64,000 bases of DNA from Rhodobacterales bacterium (GTDB taxonomy: Bacteria; Pseudomonadota; Alphaproteobacteria; Rhodobacterales; Rhodobacteraceae): assembly GCA_021155205.1 (NCBI GenBank), contig JAJNPS010000001.1, forward strand, positions 82,779 to 146,778, in the 5' to 3' direction. The notes under the pieces are model-generated. The model did not search any database and was not told the DNA's origin. It saw only the letters and a program-made list of their open reading frames with translations. The translations under genes were made by a program, and so were the position numbers. Shown in pieces: positions 1-9,120 of the stretch. Within the stretch, counting starts at the first letter, position 1; each line of letters starts with the position of its first letter.

Positions 1-2
1 TG

Positions 3-614
3 TGCTGGGCCGCGCAACAGCGGGGTGGCATCGCCGGGCCGGTGCGCAAGGTGGCGTCCCGGCAGGCCCTTCTGGACCAGCTTGCCACCGATCTCGCGGG
101 CCTTTCGCGCCCGCGCGCGATCATCATCGGTGCGCTTGGCCGTGTCGGCACCGGGGCGGCAGACCTTTGTACGGCCCTGAAAGTGACCGTCACGCCCTGG
201 GACATCGCTGAAACCGCATCCGGTGGCCCGTTTCCCGAGGTTCTGCAACACCATATCTTCCTCAACTGCATCCTGGCCCGGCCCGGCTGTCCGGTTTTCG
301 TGCCTGCTTCGGCCAGGACCGAGCCGCGCAAGCTGACAGTGATCGGCGATATCGCCTGTGATCCGACCTCGGATTTCTCGCCGATCAAGGTCTATGACCG
401 CACTACCGGCTGGGACGCGCCCGCCTTGCGCGTGCATGACACCCCGCCCCTCGATGTCACTGCCATCGACAACCTGCCGTCGCTGATGCCGGTCGAAAGC
501 AGCGAGGACTACGCCGCGCAACTGTTGCCATCGCTATTGGCGCTGAACACCCTGGATGCCGGCGTCTGGGGCCGCGCCAAAGCCGAATTTGACCGCCACA
601 CGATCACGTCCTGA
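3..614 (+). CDS. Saccharopine dehydrogenase (NAD+, L-lysine-forming type), 5' truncated by window edge
   Basis: The reading frame is open from the window's left edge, so the true start lies outside; the first in-frame start-like codon (GTG at 42) is internal. The visible part has a Rossmann-type segment (IIIGALGRVGTGAADLC) and a C-terminal part with CDPTSDFSPIKVYDR and an HDTPP segment, as in Lys1-like saccharopine dehydrogenases. The family interconverts saccharopine with lysine plus 2-oxoglutarate in the cytoplasm. The next gene, 13 nt downstream on the same strand, is a second saccharopine-dehydrogenase-like protein, so the two probably form a lysine catabolic (saccharopine) operon. Family assignment is from recognised motifs; direction of the reaction is inference. 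Confidence 0.8.
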   Translation, partial: CWAAQQRGGIAGPVRKVASRQALLDQLATDLAGLSRPRAIIIGALGRVGTGAADLCTALKVTVTPWDIAETASGGPFPEVLQHHIFLNCILARPGCPVFVPASARTEPRKLTVIGDIACDPTSDFSPIKVYDRTTGWDAPALRVHDTPPLDVTAIDNLPSLMPVESSEDYAAQLLPSLLALNTLDAGVWGRAKAEFDRHTITS

Positions 615-627
615 AGGAGTAACCGAA

Positions 628-1770
628 ATGACGATCCACTGGTGCGGCACAGGCCTTTCCTCCGGTCCGGGATTGCGCAGGCTGATCGAGGCCGGCCACA
701 GCGTCACCGTCTGGAACCGCACGGTCGAAAAGGCACGTGACGTGGTGGGCGCGTTGCCTGCGGTGATTCGCCCCTATGCGCTCGATGCGCTGACGGCAGG
801 CCTTGCGCCGGGCGACATCGCGATTTCAATGCTGCCCGCCGATCAGCACGTTGCCATCGCGACGGCCTGCCTCGGCAAGGGTGCGCATTTCGTGTCGTCC
901 TCCTACATCGCGCCGGAAATGCGCGACCTTGATACTGCGTTTCGGCTTGCAGGCCTGGTTTCGGTGAACGAGGTCGGCCTTGATCCGGGCATTGATCACC
1001 TGATGGCGCATGATCTGGTTGCGCGCTACCGCGCGTCGCGCGCCTATCACGCCGACAACATCCTCAGCTTTACTTCATATTGCGGTGGCGTCCCGAAAAT
1101 GGCGAACGCCTTCCGCTACAAGTTCAGCTGGTCACCTCTGGGCGTGCTGAAGGCGCTGCGCGCGCCGTCGCGGTCCCTGCGCAATTTCAGCGAATTGCGC
1201 GTGGCGCGGCCCTGGGACGCCATCACCCGCTATGATGCCCCGCTGCCGCAGCCTGAAAGTTTCGAGGTCTATCCGAACCGCGACAGCTATCCCTTCATGG
1301 CGGACTATCGCTTTGATGCCGACTGGAAGGTCCGCGATTTCGTCCGTGGCACGATCCGCCTGAACGGCTGGGCCGATGCCTGGGCGCCCGTCTTTGCCGA
1401 GATTGAAACGCTGTCGGGTCCGTCCGGTGATGCGCGCCTTGCCGAAATGGCGGCAGGCTTCTGGCGCGACAATGCCTATGCCGAAGGCGAGCCGGACCGC
1501 GTGGTGCTGTTCGTCAGCCTCAAGGCCGAACGCGCCGGGGTGCCGGTCTATCACGAAACCTGGGCCCTTGATGCGCACGGAGATGTACGGGGCACGGCGA
1601 TGGGACGGCTTGTGTCGGTCCCGGTATCGCTGGCGGTCGAGGCCGTGCTGAACCGGCAGATCGCGGCAGGGGTCCACGCCGCGCCGCATGACCCGCGCCT
1701 GCTGGCGTCCTGGCTGGCCGAGGTCGCCCGCCTGTCGCAATACATGGCCCGCATCGACCACCTTGCATAA
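628..1770 (+). CDS. Saccharopine dehydrogenase-like NADP-binding protein (L-glutamate-forming type)
   Basis: A 380-residue protein starting at ATG 628, placed after the GGAG of 'gaaggagtaaccgaa' and 13 nt behind the preceding saccharopine dehydrogenase. A longer in-frame ORF begins at 556 but would overlap the upstream gene. The N-terminus (WCGTGLSSGPGLRRLIEAGH) resembles the nucleotide-binding start of this family, although the classic GxGxxG is imperfect. The middle NEVGLDPGIDHLMAHDL segment is the typical substrate-binding block of Lys9-type enzymes. These split saccharopine to glutamate and 2-aminoadipate semialdehyde, so the pair would carry out two consecutive steps of lysine degradation. 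Homospermidine-synthase-like members of the same fold are an alternative; the neighbour argues against it. Confidence 0.8.
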   Translation: MTIHWCGTGLSSGPGLRRLIEAGHSVTVWNRTVEKARDVVGALPAVIRPYALDALTAGLAPGDIAISMLPADQHVAIATACLGKGAHFVSSSYIAPEMRDLDTAFRLAGLVSVNEVGLDPGIDHLMAHDLVARYRASRAYHADNILSFTSYCGGVPKMANAFRYKFSWSPLGVLKALRAPSRSLRNFSELRVARPWDAITRYDAPLPQPESFEVYPNRDSYPFMADYRFDADWKVRDFVRGTIRLNGWADAWAPVFAEIETLSGPSGDARLAEMAAGFWRDNAYAEGEPDRVVLFVSLKAERAGVPVYHETWALDAHGDVRGTAMGRLVSVPVSLAVEAVLNRQIAAGVHAAPHDPRLLASWLAEVARLSQYMARIDHLA

Positions 1771-1800
1771 AGGTGCCGATGCCGCCGACCGGCCCGATGC

Positions 1801-1818
1801 CACCCCATCGCGGGGGTG
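1801..1818 (+). terminator. Weak hairpin after the saccharopine genes
   Basis: CACCCC (1801-1806) can pair with GGGGTG (1813-1818) across a 6-nt loop, 30 nt after the stop of the preceding gene. There is no T-run behind it, so it is only a possible terminator or mRNA 3'-end stabiliser. Confidence 0.3.
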
Positions 1819-1840
1819 ACTTCACGGCGGCGCAACGGTA

Positions 1841-1855
1841 GTCTTGGTCCAAGAC
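1841..1855. promoter_or_regulatory. Perfect 15-bp palindrome, operator-like
   Basis: GTCTTGG and CCAAGAC form a perfect 7-bp inverted repeat around a single central base, in the intergenic gap about 50 bp upstream of the heparinase-like gene. Its size and symmetry suit a dimeric repressor site, but no regulator gene is adjacent. Confidence 0.3.
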
Positions 1856-1906
1856 CCGCACACCGGGCAGCGCGAGGCAGGACGGCAGGCACAGGGGTAG
1901 GGCAGC

Positions 1907-3649
1907 GTGAGCGGGACCGTGACAATCTTTGCCCGGACAGATGTCCTGCGCAACAGGTGGGCCAGTTGGCGTGCAGGCCGCGCCCCGGTGGCCAGCGGGT
2001 TTGTCTCGCAACCCGAACCGAAAAGCATCGGGCTTTACGCGCGCGGCAAGCAACTGGTGTCCGGCAACATCCTTCTGTCCGGCACGCTGGTCGAGGCACC
2101 TGGCAAGTCGATCTGGGATCTGGCCACCCCCGATCCGGGCTTTGCGCAGGCGGCACACGGGTTTGCCTGGCTGGACGACCTGGCGGCGCTGGGCGATGGT
2201 ACAGCGCGCGCCCGCGCGCAGGGCTGGACCTGGGACTGGATCGCGCGCCATGGACATGGCACCGGACCGGGATGGACGCCCGACCTGACCGGCCGACGGA
2301 TCATCCGCTGGATCCATCACGCCTTGATGCTGCTGAACAGCCGCGACCCGGTGGCCCACGCCGCCTATTACCGATCGATTTCGCGGCAAACCGCGTTCCT
2401 GGCCCGGCGCTGGCCCGCCGCCGCCCCCGGCCTGCCGCGGTTCGAGGCGCTGACCGGCCTGATCTATGCAGGCCTGTCGCTGACCGGGATGGAGCATCAC
2501 GCCGAGACGGCGCGCACCGCACTCGACGCCGAATGCAGCCGGGAAATCGACAGCGAGGGCGGCATTCCGACCCGCAACCCCGAGGAACTGCTCGAGGTCT
2601 TTACCCTGCTGATCTGGGCGGGTCAGGCCTTGGGCGAAACCGGGCGTACACCGGGTGCGGCGCATCTTGCTGCGATCGAGCGGATCGCCCCTGGCCTGCG
2701 CGCCCTGCGCCATGCCGATGGCGGGCTGGCACGGTTTCACGGCGGCGGTCGCGGGCTGGAGGGGCTTCTGGACCGCGCGCTGGCCTCCAGCGGCGTCAAA
2801 CCCCAGACCCACCCGCCCCTGGCGATGGGCTTTGCGCGGCTGGGCGGCGGGCGCACGACCGTCATCGTCGATGCGTCATCGCCACCACTCGGCACCGCAA
2901 GCGCCACCGCCCATGCCTCGACCGCCGCGTTCGAGATGACGTCCGGCCGCCGTCCCGTGATCGTCAACTGCGGCTCGGGCGTGCCCTTCGGCGCGGAATG
3001 GCACCGCGCGGGACGCGCCACGGCCTCGCATTCCGTCCTGTCGGTCGATGGCACGTCATCGTCGCGGTTTGCTGCCGGAAAACGCAGCGCGGAAACTTTC
3101 GGCGAACGCGCAAGGATCAGGACGCTGCGCCAGTTCTCGGGGCCCGCGGGGGTTGAAATCCAGGTCACACATGACGGCTGGGTGCGCACGCACGGGCTGC
3201 TTGCGTCGCGCAGGCTGCTGTTGTCACATGACGGACGCCACCTGACGGGCGAAGAATCCCTTCTGGCCGACACCGCCGAACACCGCCGCCGGTTCGACCT
3301 TGTGATGACCCGCACCGGCCTTGACGGAAGCCCTGTTTCGGTCCGTTTTCACATCCATCCTGATGTCGATGCAACGCTTGACCTTGGCGGAACCGCAGTC
3401 TCGCTGGCCTTGAAAAGCGGCGAAATATGGGTGTTCCGGCACGATGGCGTCGCCGAACTTTCACTTGAACCTTCGGTCTACCTTGAAAAGGGCCGCATCA
3501 AACCGCGCCCCGGTCGCCAGATCGTCCTCAGCCGCAATGCCGTGCAGTACGACACCCGGATCGGCTGGACCTTGGCCAAGGCGCAGGATACTCCGCTTGC
3601 AATCCGTGATCTTGACCGGGACGATTTCCCGGAGCCCGCTGCGCGCTGA
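1907..3649 (+). CDS. Heparinase II/III family protein
   Basis: A 580-residue protein starting with GTG. The N-terminal half is an alpha-helical region (about residues 60-320). The C-terminal half has the beta-rich heparinase II/III block: the stretch around SATAHASTAAFEMTSG, then NCGSG, AEWHRAGRATASHS and later HDGW and RRLLLSHDGRHLTGEE. The family includes polysaccharide lyases acting on uronic-acid polymers. Rhodobacteraceae commonly keep such a gene just before purH, as here (11-nt gap), although no functional link to purine synthesis is known. No clear signal peptide is seen, so the cellular location and real substrate stay open. The start is uncertain because no strong ribosome-binding site precedes it. 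Confidence 0.8.
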   Translation: MSGTVTIFARTDVLRNRWASWRAGRAPVASGFVSQPEPKSIGLYARGKQLVSGNILLSGTLVEAPGKSIWDLATPDPGFAQAAHGFAWLDDLAALGDGTARARAQGWTWDWIARHGHGTGPGWTPDLTGRRIIRWIHHALMLLNSRDPVAHAAYYRSISRQTAFLARRWPAAAPGLPRFEALTGLIYAGLSLTGMEHHAETARTALDAECSREIDSEGGIPTRNPEELLEVFTLLIWAGQALGETGRTPGAAHLAAIERIAPGLRALRHADGGLARFHGGGRGLEGLLDRALASSGVKPQTHPPLAMGFARLGGGRTTVIVDASSPPLGTASATAHASTAAFEMTSGRRPVIVNCGSGVPFGAEWHRAGRATASHSVLSVDGTSSSRFAAGKRSAETFGERARIRTLRQFSGPAGVEIQVTHDGWVRTHGLLASRRLLLSHDGRHLTGEESLLADTAEHRRRFDLVMTRTGLDGSPVSVRFHIHPDVDATLDLGGTAVSLALKSGEIWVFRHDGVAELSLEPSVYLEKGRIKPRPGRQIVLSRNAVQYDTRIGWTLAKAQDTPLAIRDLDRDDFPEPAAR

Positions 3650-3660
3650 GGAGACCCTGC

Positions 3661-5250
3661 ATGCCCGACTTTGTGCCTATTGGCCGAGCGCTGATTTCGG
3701 TCTCCGACAAGACCGGGCTTCTGGATCTGGCACGAACGCTGGCGCGGATGGGGGTCGAACTGATCTCGACCGGGGGCACATCGGGGATGCTGCGCGCCGC
3801 AGGTCTGGCGGTGCGCGACGTGTCGGAGGTCACGGGCTTTCCCGAAATGATGGGCGGACGTGTCAAGACGCTGCATCCGGCGGTGCATGGTGGTCTTTTG
3901 GCGCTACGTGACGATGACGAACATCTCGTTGCGATGGCCGCCCACGGGATCGAGCCGATCGACCTTCTGATCGTGAACCTTTATCCGTTCGAGGACACTG
4001 TCGCACGCGGAGCCGACATCACGACCTGCATCGAGAACATCGACATCGGCGGTCCGGCGATGATCCGTGCCGCGGCCAAGAACCATCGCTTTGTCGCAGC
4101 GGTCACGGACCCCGAGGATTACATGGCCCTGACCGACCAGCTGGCGGCGCATGACGGGATGACGACCGGCGCGTTCCGCAAGACCATGGCCCTGCAGGCT
4201 TTTGCCCGAACCGCGGCCTATGACGCGGCGGTGTCGACCTGGATGACGGCCGCCTTTGCGGTTCCGGCACCCCGCCATCGCACGCTATCGGGACGGTTGC
4301 GGCAAACCCTGCGCTATGGCGAAAACCCGCACCAGTCCGCCGCGTTCTACATCGACGGCACATCCCGCGAAGGTGTTGCCACGGCACATCAGTGGCAGGG
4401 CAAGGAACTGTCCTACAACAACCTCAACGACACCGATGCCGCCTATGAACTGGTGGCCGAGTTCGCGCCCGCAGACGGCCCGGCCTGCGCCATCGTCAAG
4501 CACGCCAATCCCTGCGGCGTCGCGCGGGGCGACAGCCTGGTCGCGGCCTACCGGCAGGCGCTGGCCTGCGATCCGACCTCGGCCTTTGGCGGCATCGTGG
4601 CGCTGAACCAGCCGCTTGACGCCACCACCGCCGAAGAGATCGCGGCACTGTTCACCGAAGTCGTGATCGCCCCCGGCGCGGATGCGGCGGCACGCGCGAT
4701 CTTTGCGGCAAAAAAGAACCTGCGCCTTTTGACCACCGCCGGCCTGCCCGACCCCGGCGCGCACGGGCCGGTGTTCAGACAGCTTGCCGGCGGGTTTCTG
4801 CTGCAGGACCGCGATGCCCCGCCCCTGTCGCATGCCGATCTGCGCGTTGTCACCGACCGTGCCCCGACCGATCGCGAGATGGCTGACCTGCTGTTCGCCT
4901 GGACGGTGGCCAAGCATGTCAAATCCAATGCCATCGTCCTTGCCCGCGATCTTGCCACCATCGGCATCGGGGCTGGCCAGATGAGTCGTATCGACAGCAC
5001 CCGCATTGCGCTTCGCAAGGCGGCCGACATCGCCGACGCGCAGGGTCTGACGGCATCGCCCGCCCTGGGCGCGGTTGCCGCATCGGATGCGTTCTTTCCG
5101 TTTGCCGACGGCGTGATCGCCATCGCCGAGGCAGGCGTCACCGCGATCATCCAGCCCGGCGGTTCGCTGCGCGATAACGAGGTTATCGCCGCCGCAAATG
5201 CGCGGAACGTGGCCATGGTGCTGACCGGCCAGCGGCATTTCCGGCACTGA
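3661..5250 (+). CDS. purH: Bifunctional AICAR transformylase / IMP cyclohydrolase
   Basis: A 529-residue protein, the normal length for PurH, which catalyses the last two steps of IMP synthesis in the cytoplasm. The N-terminal IMP cyclohydrolase domain (about 1-200) starts with ISVSDKTGLLDLA and ISTGGTSGML and carries GGRVKTLHPAVHGG. The C-terminal transformylase domain has LRYGENPHQSAAFY, the catalytic KHANPCGVA and DPTSAFGGIVA. ATG 3661 is preceded by GAGGAGA at a good distance. It lies 11 nt after the heparinase-like gene and 1 nt before lspA, so these are probably co-transcribed. Confidence 0.97.
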   Translation: MPDFVPIGRALISVSDKTGLLDLARTLARMGVELISTGGTSGMLRAAGLAVRDVSEVTGFPEMMGGRVKTLHPAVHGGLLALRDDDEHLVAMAAHGIEPIDLLIVNLYPFEDTVARGADITTCIENIDIGGPAMIRAAAKNHRFVAAVTDPEDYMALTDQLAAHDGMTTGAFRKTMALQAFARTAAYDAAVSTWMTAAFAVPAPRHRTLSGRLRQTLRYGENPHQSAAFYIDGTSREGVATAHQWQGKELSYNNLNDTDAAYELVAEFAPADGPACAIVKHANPCGVARGDSLVAAYRQALACDPTSAFGGIVALNQPLDATTAEEIAALFTEVVIAPGADAAARAIFAAKKNLRLLTTAGLPDPGAHGPVFRQLAGGFLLQDRDAPPLSHADLRVVTDRAPTDREMADLLFAWTVAKHVKSNAIVLARDLATIGIGAGQMSRIDSTRIALRKAADIADAQGLTASPALGAVAASDAFFPFADGVIAIAEAGVTAIIQPGGSLRDNEVIAAANARNVAMVLTGQRHFRH

Positions 5251-5251
5251 C

Positions 5252-5746
5252 ATGCGCATCCTCACGCTGACAGCCATCGCGACCTTTGCGATCGACCAGG
5301 CCAGCAAACTGGCGGTCGTGCAGGGACTGGACCTGATCAATCGCGGCGTCGTGGAGATCGCACCGCCCTTCCTGACCTTTCGCATGGCGTGGAACCGGGG
5401 CATCAACTTTGGCCTGTTCGCCGGGGATGCCGACTACATGCGCTGGGTGCTGATTGCGGTGGCTCTCGCCGTTTCGGTCTGGGTCTGGCTGTGGATCCGG
5501 CGCGAACATGCGGGGCCAAGATTGCAGCTGGCAGGCGGCCTGCTGATCGGGGGTGCGCTGGGCAACGTCATCGACCGCATCCGCTATGGCGCAGTGGCGG
5601 ATTTTCTGAACATGTCCTGCTGCGGGATCGAGAATCCCTTTGCGTTCAATGTTGCGGACATTGCGGTTTTCGCAGGTGCCTTTGGCCTGCTGATCTTTGC
5701 CGGCAAGGGCAAGGATGGCGGGACATCCGTCCGAAAGACCCCGTGA
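5252..5746 (+). CDS. lspA: Prolipoprotein signal peptidase (signal peptidase II)
   Basis: A 164-residue inner-membrane aspartic protease that removes the signal peptide of lipoproteins after lipid attachment. Four hydrophobic segments are visible. The catalytic aspartates lie in the conserved blocks GNVIDRIRYGAVADFL (about residues 108-123) and AFNVADIAVFAG. An N-terminal FAIDQASKLAV block and the WNRGINFGLF block are typical. The gene starts 1 nt after the purH stop, so translation is likely coupled. The next gene encodes a lipoprotein, a plausible substrate. Confidence 0.95.
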   Translation: MRILTLTAIATFAIDQASKLAVVQGLDLINRGVVEIAPPFLTFRMAWNRGINFGLFAGDADYMRWVLIAVALAVSVWVWLWIRREHAGPRLQLAGGLLIGGALGNVIDRIRYGAVADFLNMSCCGIENPFAFNVADIAVFAGAFGLLIFAGKGKDGGTSVRKTP

Positions 5747-5798
5747 CGTGGCAGATGCTTTGCGTTAAAGACGGGTCATGACGGGAATGGAGGCGTTC

Positions 5799-6329
5799 AT
5801 GCGGGCATCACTGGGGGTCAAGGCGTTGACTGCCGTGGCGATTCTCGCGCTGGCCGGATGTGGCGGCAACGGTCAGCCAAGCCTGATGAACCTGCGCTCC
5901 AGCACGCAGGGCCCCGACGAATTCGGCATCGTGCCGCCAAAACCGCTGGACATGCCCGAAGATCTGGCGGCCTTGCCCGAACCGACGCCCGGCGGCGTCA
6001 ATCGCACCGATCCGACGCCGCTAGACGATGCGGTCGTGGCCTTGGGCGGTCAACCCGGTGCCGGCAGCCGGATTCCGGCGGGCGATGGCGCGCTTTATAC
6101 CTATGCGTCGCGCTTTGGCGTCGCCGGCGACATCCGCGCCACCCTTGCCGCCGAGGATCTTGAATACCGCCGCGACAACAACGGCCGCGTGCTGGAACGC
6201 CTGCTTGACGTCAACGTCTATTACCGCGCCTATCGCAGGCAGTCCCTCGATCAGCATGCCGAACTTGCCTATTGGCGCGCCCGTGGCTTGCCGACGCCTT
6301 CGGCACCGCCGCCCAAGCCTGCCGAGTAA
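5799..6329 (+). CDS. DUF3035 family lipoprotein
   Basis: From ATG 5799 the protein has 176 residues. It begins with a signal peptide ending in the lipobox LAGC, so it should be a LspA-processed lipoprotein. I chose 5799 because GGAGG lies 5 nt upstream; the in-frame ATG at 5778 would add seven residues and has no good ribosome-binding site. The rest is Pro-rich and hydrophilic, with FGIVPPKPLDMPEDLAALP followed by a conserved DVNVYYRAYRRQSLD region, as in DUF3035 proteins of Rhodobacteraceae. Function is unknown. Position directly after lspA is common in this family. Confidence 0.85.
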   Translation: MRASLGVKALTAVAILALAGCGGNGQPSLMNLRSSTQGPDEFGIVPPKPLDMPEDLAALPEPTPGGVNRTDPTPLDDAVVALGGQPGAGSRIPAGDGALYTYASRFGVAGDIRATLAAEDLEYRRDNNGRVLERLLDVNVYYRAYRRQSLDQHAELAYWRARGLPTPSAPPPKPAE

Positions 6330-6427
6330 CCTTTTATCGCAGCCCGGTCACTTCCCCGTGGCGCGGGCTTGATTGGCGCGGCCAATACAATAGGCTTTGT
6401 GGCTATCGCCGTTTGGGAGAGACCAGT

Positions 6428-7762
6428 TTGAAGATGCTCAGGTTGCTGCCGTTCCTTGTCCTAGCGGCAACGGCCCCTGCGGTGGCGCAGACCGTCACCG
6501 ATTTTACCCTGTCCAACGGATTGCAGGTCGTCGTGGTCGAGGACCACCGCGCCCCCGTTGCCACGCAGATGATCTGGTACCGGGTCGGCGCAGCGGATGA
6601 ACCCATCGGCCGGTCCGGCATTGCACACTTTCTGGAACACCTGATGTTCCAGGGCACAGACAAGGTGGCGGCAGGCCAGTTCTCGGCCACGGTCGAACGG
6701 CAGGGCGGCGATGACAACGCCTTCACTTCATGGGACTACACCGCCTATTTCCAGCGCATCGCCACTGATCGGCTTGGCCTGATGATGGAGATGGAGGCCG
6801 ACCGGATGCGCAACCTCCGCCTGACCGAGCAGGATGTCGCCACCGAACGCGAGGTGATCCTGTCCGAACGCAGCCAGGTGACGGACTCCAGCCCCGGTGC
6901 GCTTTTGAACGAACAGATGCGCGCGGCGATGTTTCTCAACCACCCTTACGGCATCCCGATCATCGGCTGGCGGCACGAGATCGAGACGCTTGGCCGTCAG
7001 GACGCCTACGACATGTATGCCAGGTTCTATGCCCCGAACAACGCGACGCTGGTCATCGCGGGCGACGTTGACCCCGCAAATGTCCGCGTCCTGGCGGAAA
7101 AATACTATGGGCCGCTTGCGACGTCAGACGGCATCGGGCCGCGCATCCGCCCCAAAGAGCCGCCGCCGAACGCCGAACGCCGCGTGATCCTGAAAGACCC
7201 GCGGGTGTCCGAACCCTACCTGATCCGCACTTATCTTGCCCCGATCCGCAAATCAGGCGATCAGTCGCAGGCGGCCGCCCTGTCGGTGCTGGCGGAACTG
7301 CTGGGGGGCAGCGGCACCACCTCCGAACTCGCCCGCGCGCTTCAGTTCGACACCCAGAAGGCGGTCTACAGTTCGGCCTATTATGACGGTACGGCCATCG
7401 ACTACGCCACCTTCGGCATGGTGGTGATGCCCGCGCCCGGCATCAGCCTGCAAGAGGCCGAGGACGCGATGGACAAGGTTCTGGCCGATTTTGTTGCCAA
7501 GGGTCCAGACGCCGAGGCCTTTGCCCGGATCAAGACGCAGGTGCGCGCCAGCCAGATTTATGCACGCGACGATGTCGGCGGACTGGCGCGCGAATACGGC
7601 GCCGCGCTGATGGTCGGGCTGACCGTGGACGACGTGAAAACCTGGCCCGATGCCCTGCAGGCCGTGACCGCCGGGGATGTCGTGGCAGCAGCCAAGGCGG
7701 TGCTTGATCGCAAGGCTTCTGTCACCGGCTGGCTGATGCGCGATGAAGAGGTTGCCCCATGA
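6428..7762 (+). CDS. M16 family zinc metallopeptidase (catalytic subunit)
   Basis: A pitrilysin/processing-peptidase-like protein of about 444 residues with a signal peptide ending near AVA-Q, hence probably periplasmic. The inverted zinc motif HFLEH is at about residues 67-71, and the third ligand glutamate lies in ATEREVILSERS. GGGAGA (6415-6420) sits 7 nt before TTG 6428 and 13 nt before ATG 6434; I prefer TTG, but the ATG is possible. The open frame reaches further upstream but that part is not coding-like. It overlaps the following M16 gene by 4 nt; such pairs form a heterodimer of active and inactive subunits. Confidence 0.92.
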   Translation: MKMLRLLPFLVLAATAPAVAQTVTDFTLSNGLQVVVVEDHRAPVATQMIWYRVGAADEPIGRSGIAHFLEHLMFQGTDKVAAGQFSATVERQGGDDNAFTSWDYTAYFQRIATDRLGLMMEMEADRMRNLRLTEQDVATEREVILSERSQVTDSSPGALLNEQMRAAMFLNHPYGIPIIGWRHEIETLGRQDAYDMYARFYAPNNATLVIAGDVDPANVRVLAEKYYGPLATSDGIGPRIRPKEPPPNAERRVILKDPRVSEPYLIRTYLAPIRKSGDQSQAAALSVLAELLGGSGTTSELARALQFDTQKAVYSSAYYDGTAIDYATFGMVVMPAPGISLQEAEDAMDKVLADFVAKGPDAEAFARIKTQVRASQIYARDDVGGLAREYGAALMVGLTVDDVKTWPDALQAVTAGDVVAAAKAVLDRKASVTGWLMRDEEVAP

Positions 7763-9069
7763 TGTTCCTGCGCAGCCTTGTTCTGGTCCTGATCTGGGCG
7801 CTGCCCGCCCAGGCCCAGATGAACATCCAGAGTGTCACCTCTCCGGGTGGCATCACCGCCTGGCTGGTGCAGGACAGCGGCATCCCCTTTACCGCGCTGG
7901 AAATCCAGTTCCGCGGCGGCACCAGTGTCGATGCACCCGGCAAGCGCGGTGCGGTGAACCTGATGACCGCGCTGATCGAGGAAGGAGCCGGCAATCTGGA
8001 CGCCCAGGGTTTTGCCGCCGCGCGGGACGCCATGGCCGCCAGCTTTTCCTTTCGTGCCTATGGCGATTCCGTTTCGGTTTCAGCCAAGTTCCTGACCGAG
8101 TTTCGCGATCCGGCCGCCGACCTTCTGCGCCTGGCGCTGACCGAACCCCGGTTTGACCCTGCCGCGGTGGAACGCGTGCGCGGGCAGGTGCTTGCAGGTC
8201 TGCGCGCCGATGCCAAGGATCCCGGGACGCTGGCCTCGGACATGTTCAACAAGCTGGCCTTCGGGGATCATCCCTATGGCAGTTCCGGCGATGGCACGAT
8301 CGAGTCTGTCACCGCGCTGACCCGCGACGACATCCTGGCCGCGCACAAGGGCGCACTGGCGCGGGATCGCATCTATATCGCGGCGGCGGGCGACATTTCA
8401 CCCGAGGACCTGGGGAAGCTGCTCGATACGCTGTTCGGCGGTCTGCCCGCCACGGGCGCCCCCCTTCCGACGCGCGTCGAATGGACACTGTCCAAAGGCG
8501 TCACCACGGTCGATTTTCCCACGCCGCAGTCGGTCGTCATCTTTGGACAGGGCGGGCTGAAACGCGATGATCCCGATTTCTTTGCCGCCTTCATCCTGAA
8601 CGAAGTTCTTGGCGGCGGCCGCTTTTCCGCACGCCTGATGAACGAGCTGCGTGAAAAACGCGGCTTGACCTACGGCATCAGTACCAACCTCGCGCCGATG
8701 GACCAGGCCGAGATGTGGATCGGGCAGTTTTCGTCTGACAACGGCAAGGTCGCCGAAGCGATCAGCGTCGTGCAGGACGAATGGCAAAAGGTTGCAACCG
8801 ACGGGATCACCGGACAGGAGTTGTCGGATGCCAAGACCTACATGACGGGATCTTATCCGTTGCGGTTCGACAGCAACGGCGCGATTGCCAAGATTCTTGT
8901 CGGCATGCAGATGGAAAACCTGCCCATCGACTATGCCGTCACCCGCAACGCCAAGGTCGAGGCGGTAACGCTGGCCGATGTGAAGCGCGTCGCCGCCCGC
9001 CTGATGAAGCCCGACGCCCTGCATTTCGTCGTCGTCGGCCAGCCCGAGGGCCTACCGCCCACCCCCTGA
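7759..9069 (+). CDS. M16 family peptidase-like protein (non-catalytic subunit)
   Basis: A 436-residue secreted protein (signal peptide ending AQA-Q) homologous to M16 peptidases but without HxxEH: the equivalent region reads GAVNLMTALIEEGAG, so it cannot bind zinc the usual way. The C-terminal GGGRFSARLMNELREKRGLTYGI block is typical of the substrate-binding half of the family. Translation is coupled to the active subunit through an ATGA overlap. By analogy with other bacterial pairs it should complete the proteolytic chamber. The substrate is unknown. Confidence 0.92.
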   Translation: MMFLRSLVLVLIWALPAQAQMNIQSVTSPGGITAWLVQDSGIPFTALEIQFRGGTSVDAPGKRGAVNLMTALIEEGAGNLDAQGFAAARDAMAASFSFRAYGDSVSVSAKFLTEFRDPAADLLRLALTEPRFDPAAVERVRGQVLAGLRADAKDPGTLASDMFNKLAFGDHPYGSSGDGTIESVTALTRDDILAAHKGALARDRIYIAAAGDISPEDLGKLLDTLFGGLPATGAPLPTRVEWTLSKGVTTVDFPTPQSVVIFGQGGLKRDDPDFFAAFILNEVLGGGRFSARLMNELREKRGLTYGISTNLAPMDQAEMWIGQFSSDNGKVAEAISVVQDEWQKVATDGITGQELSDAKTYMTGSYPLRFDSNGAIAKILVGMQMENLPIDYAVTRNAKVEAVTLADVKRVAARLMKPDALHFVVVGQPEGLPPTP

Positions 9070-9082
9070 AGCCGCGCTTTAG

Positions 9083-9104
9083 GGTGGCCGAATCTGCGGC
9101 CACC
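9083..9104 (+). terminator. Strong hairpin after the M16 pair
   Basis: GGTGGCCG (9083-9090) and CGGCCACC (9097-9104) form a perfect 8-bp stem with a 6-nt loop between the second M16 gene and mutL. There is no T-tract, so it may be a weak terminator or a 3'-end protector. Confidence 0.45.
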
Positions 9105-9120
9105 TGCTAGTGATGGTGGG

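Noticed and set aside
1520..2812. 430-codon minus-strand frame opposite the saccharopine/heparinase genes
   Set aside because: Spans two real genes and an intergenic gap on the other strand; shadow of high-G+C DNA.
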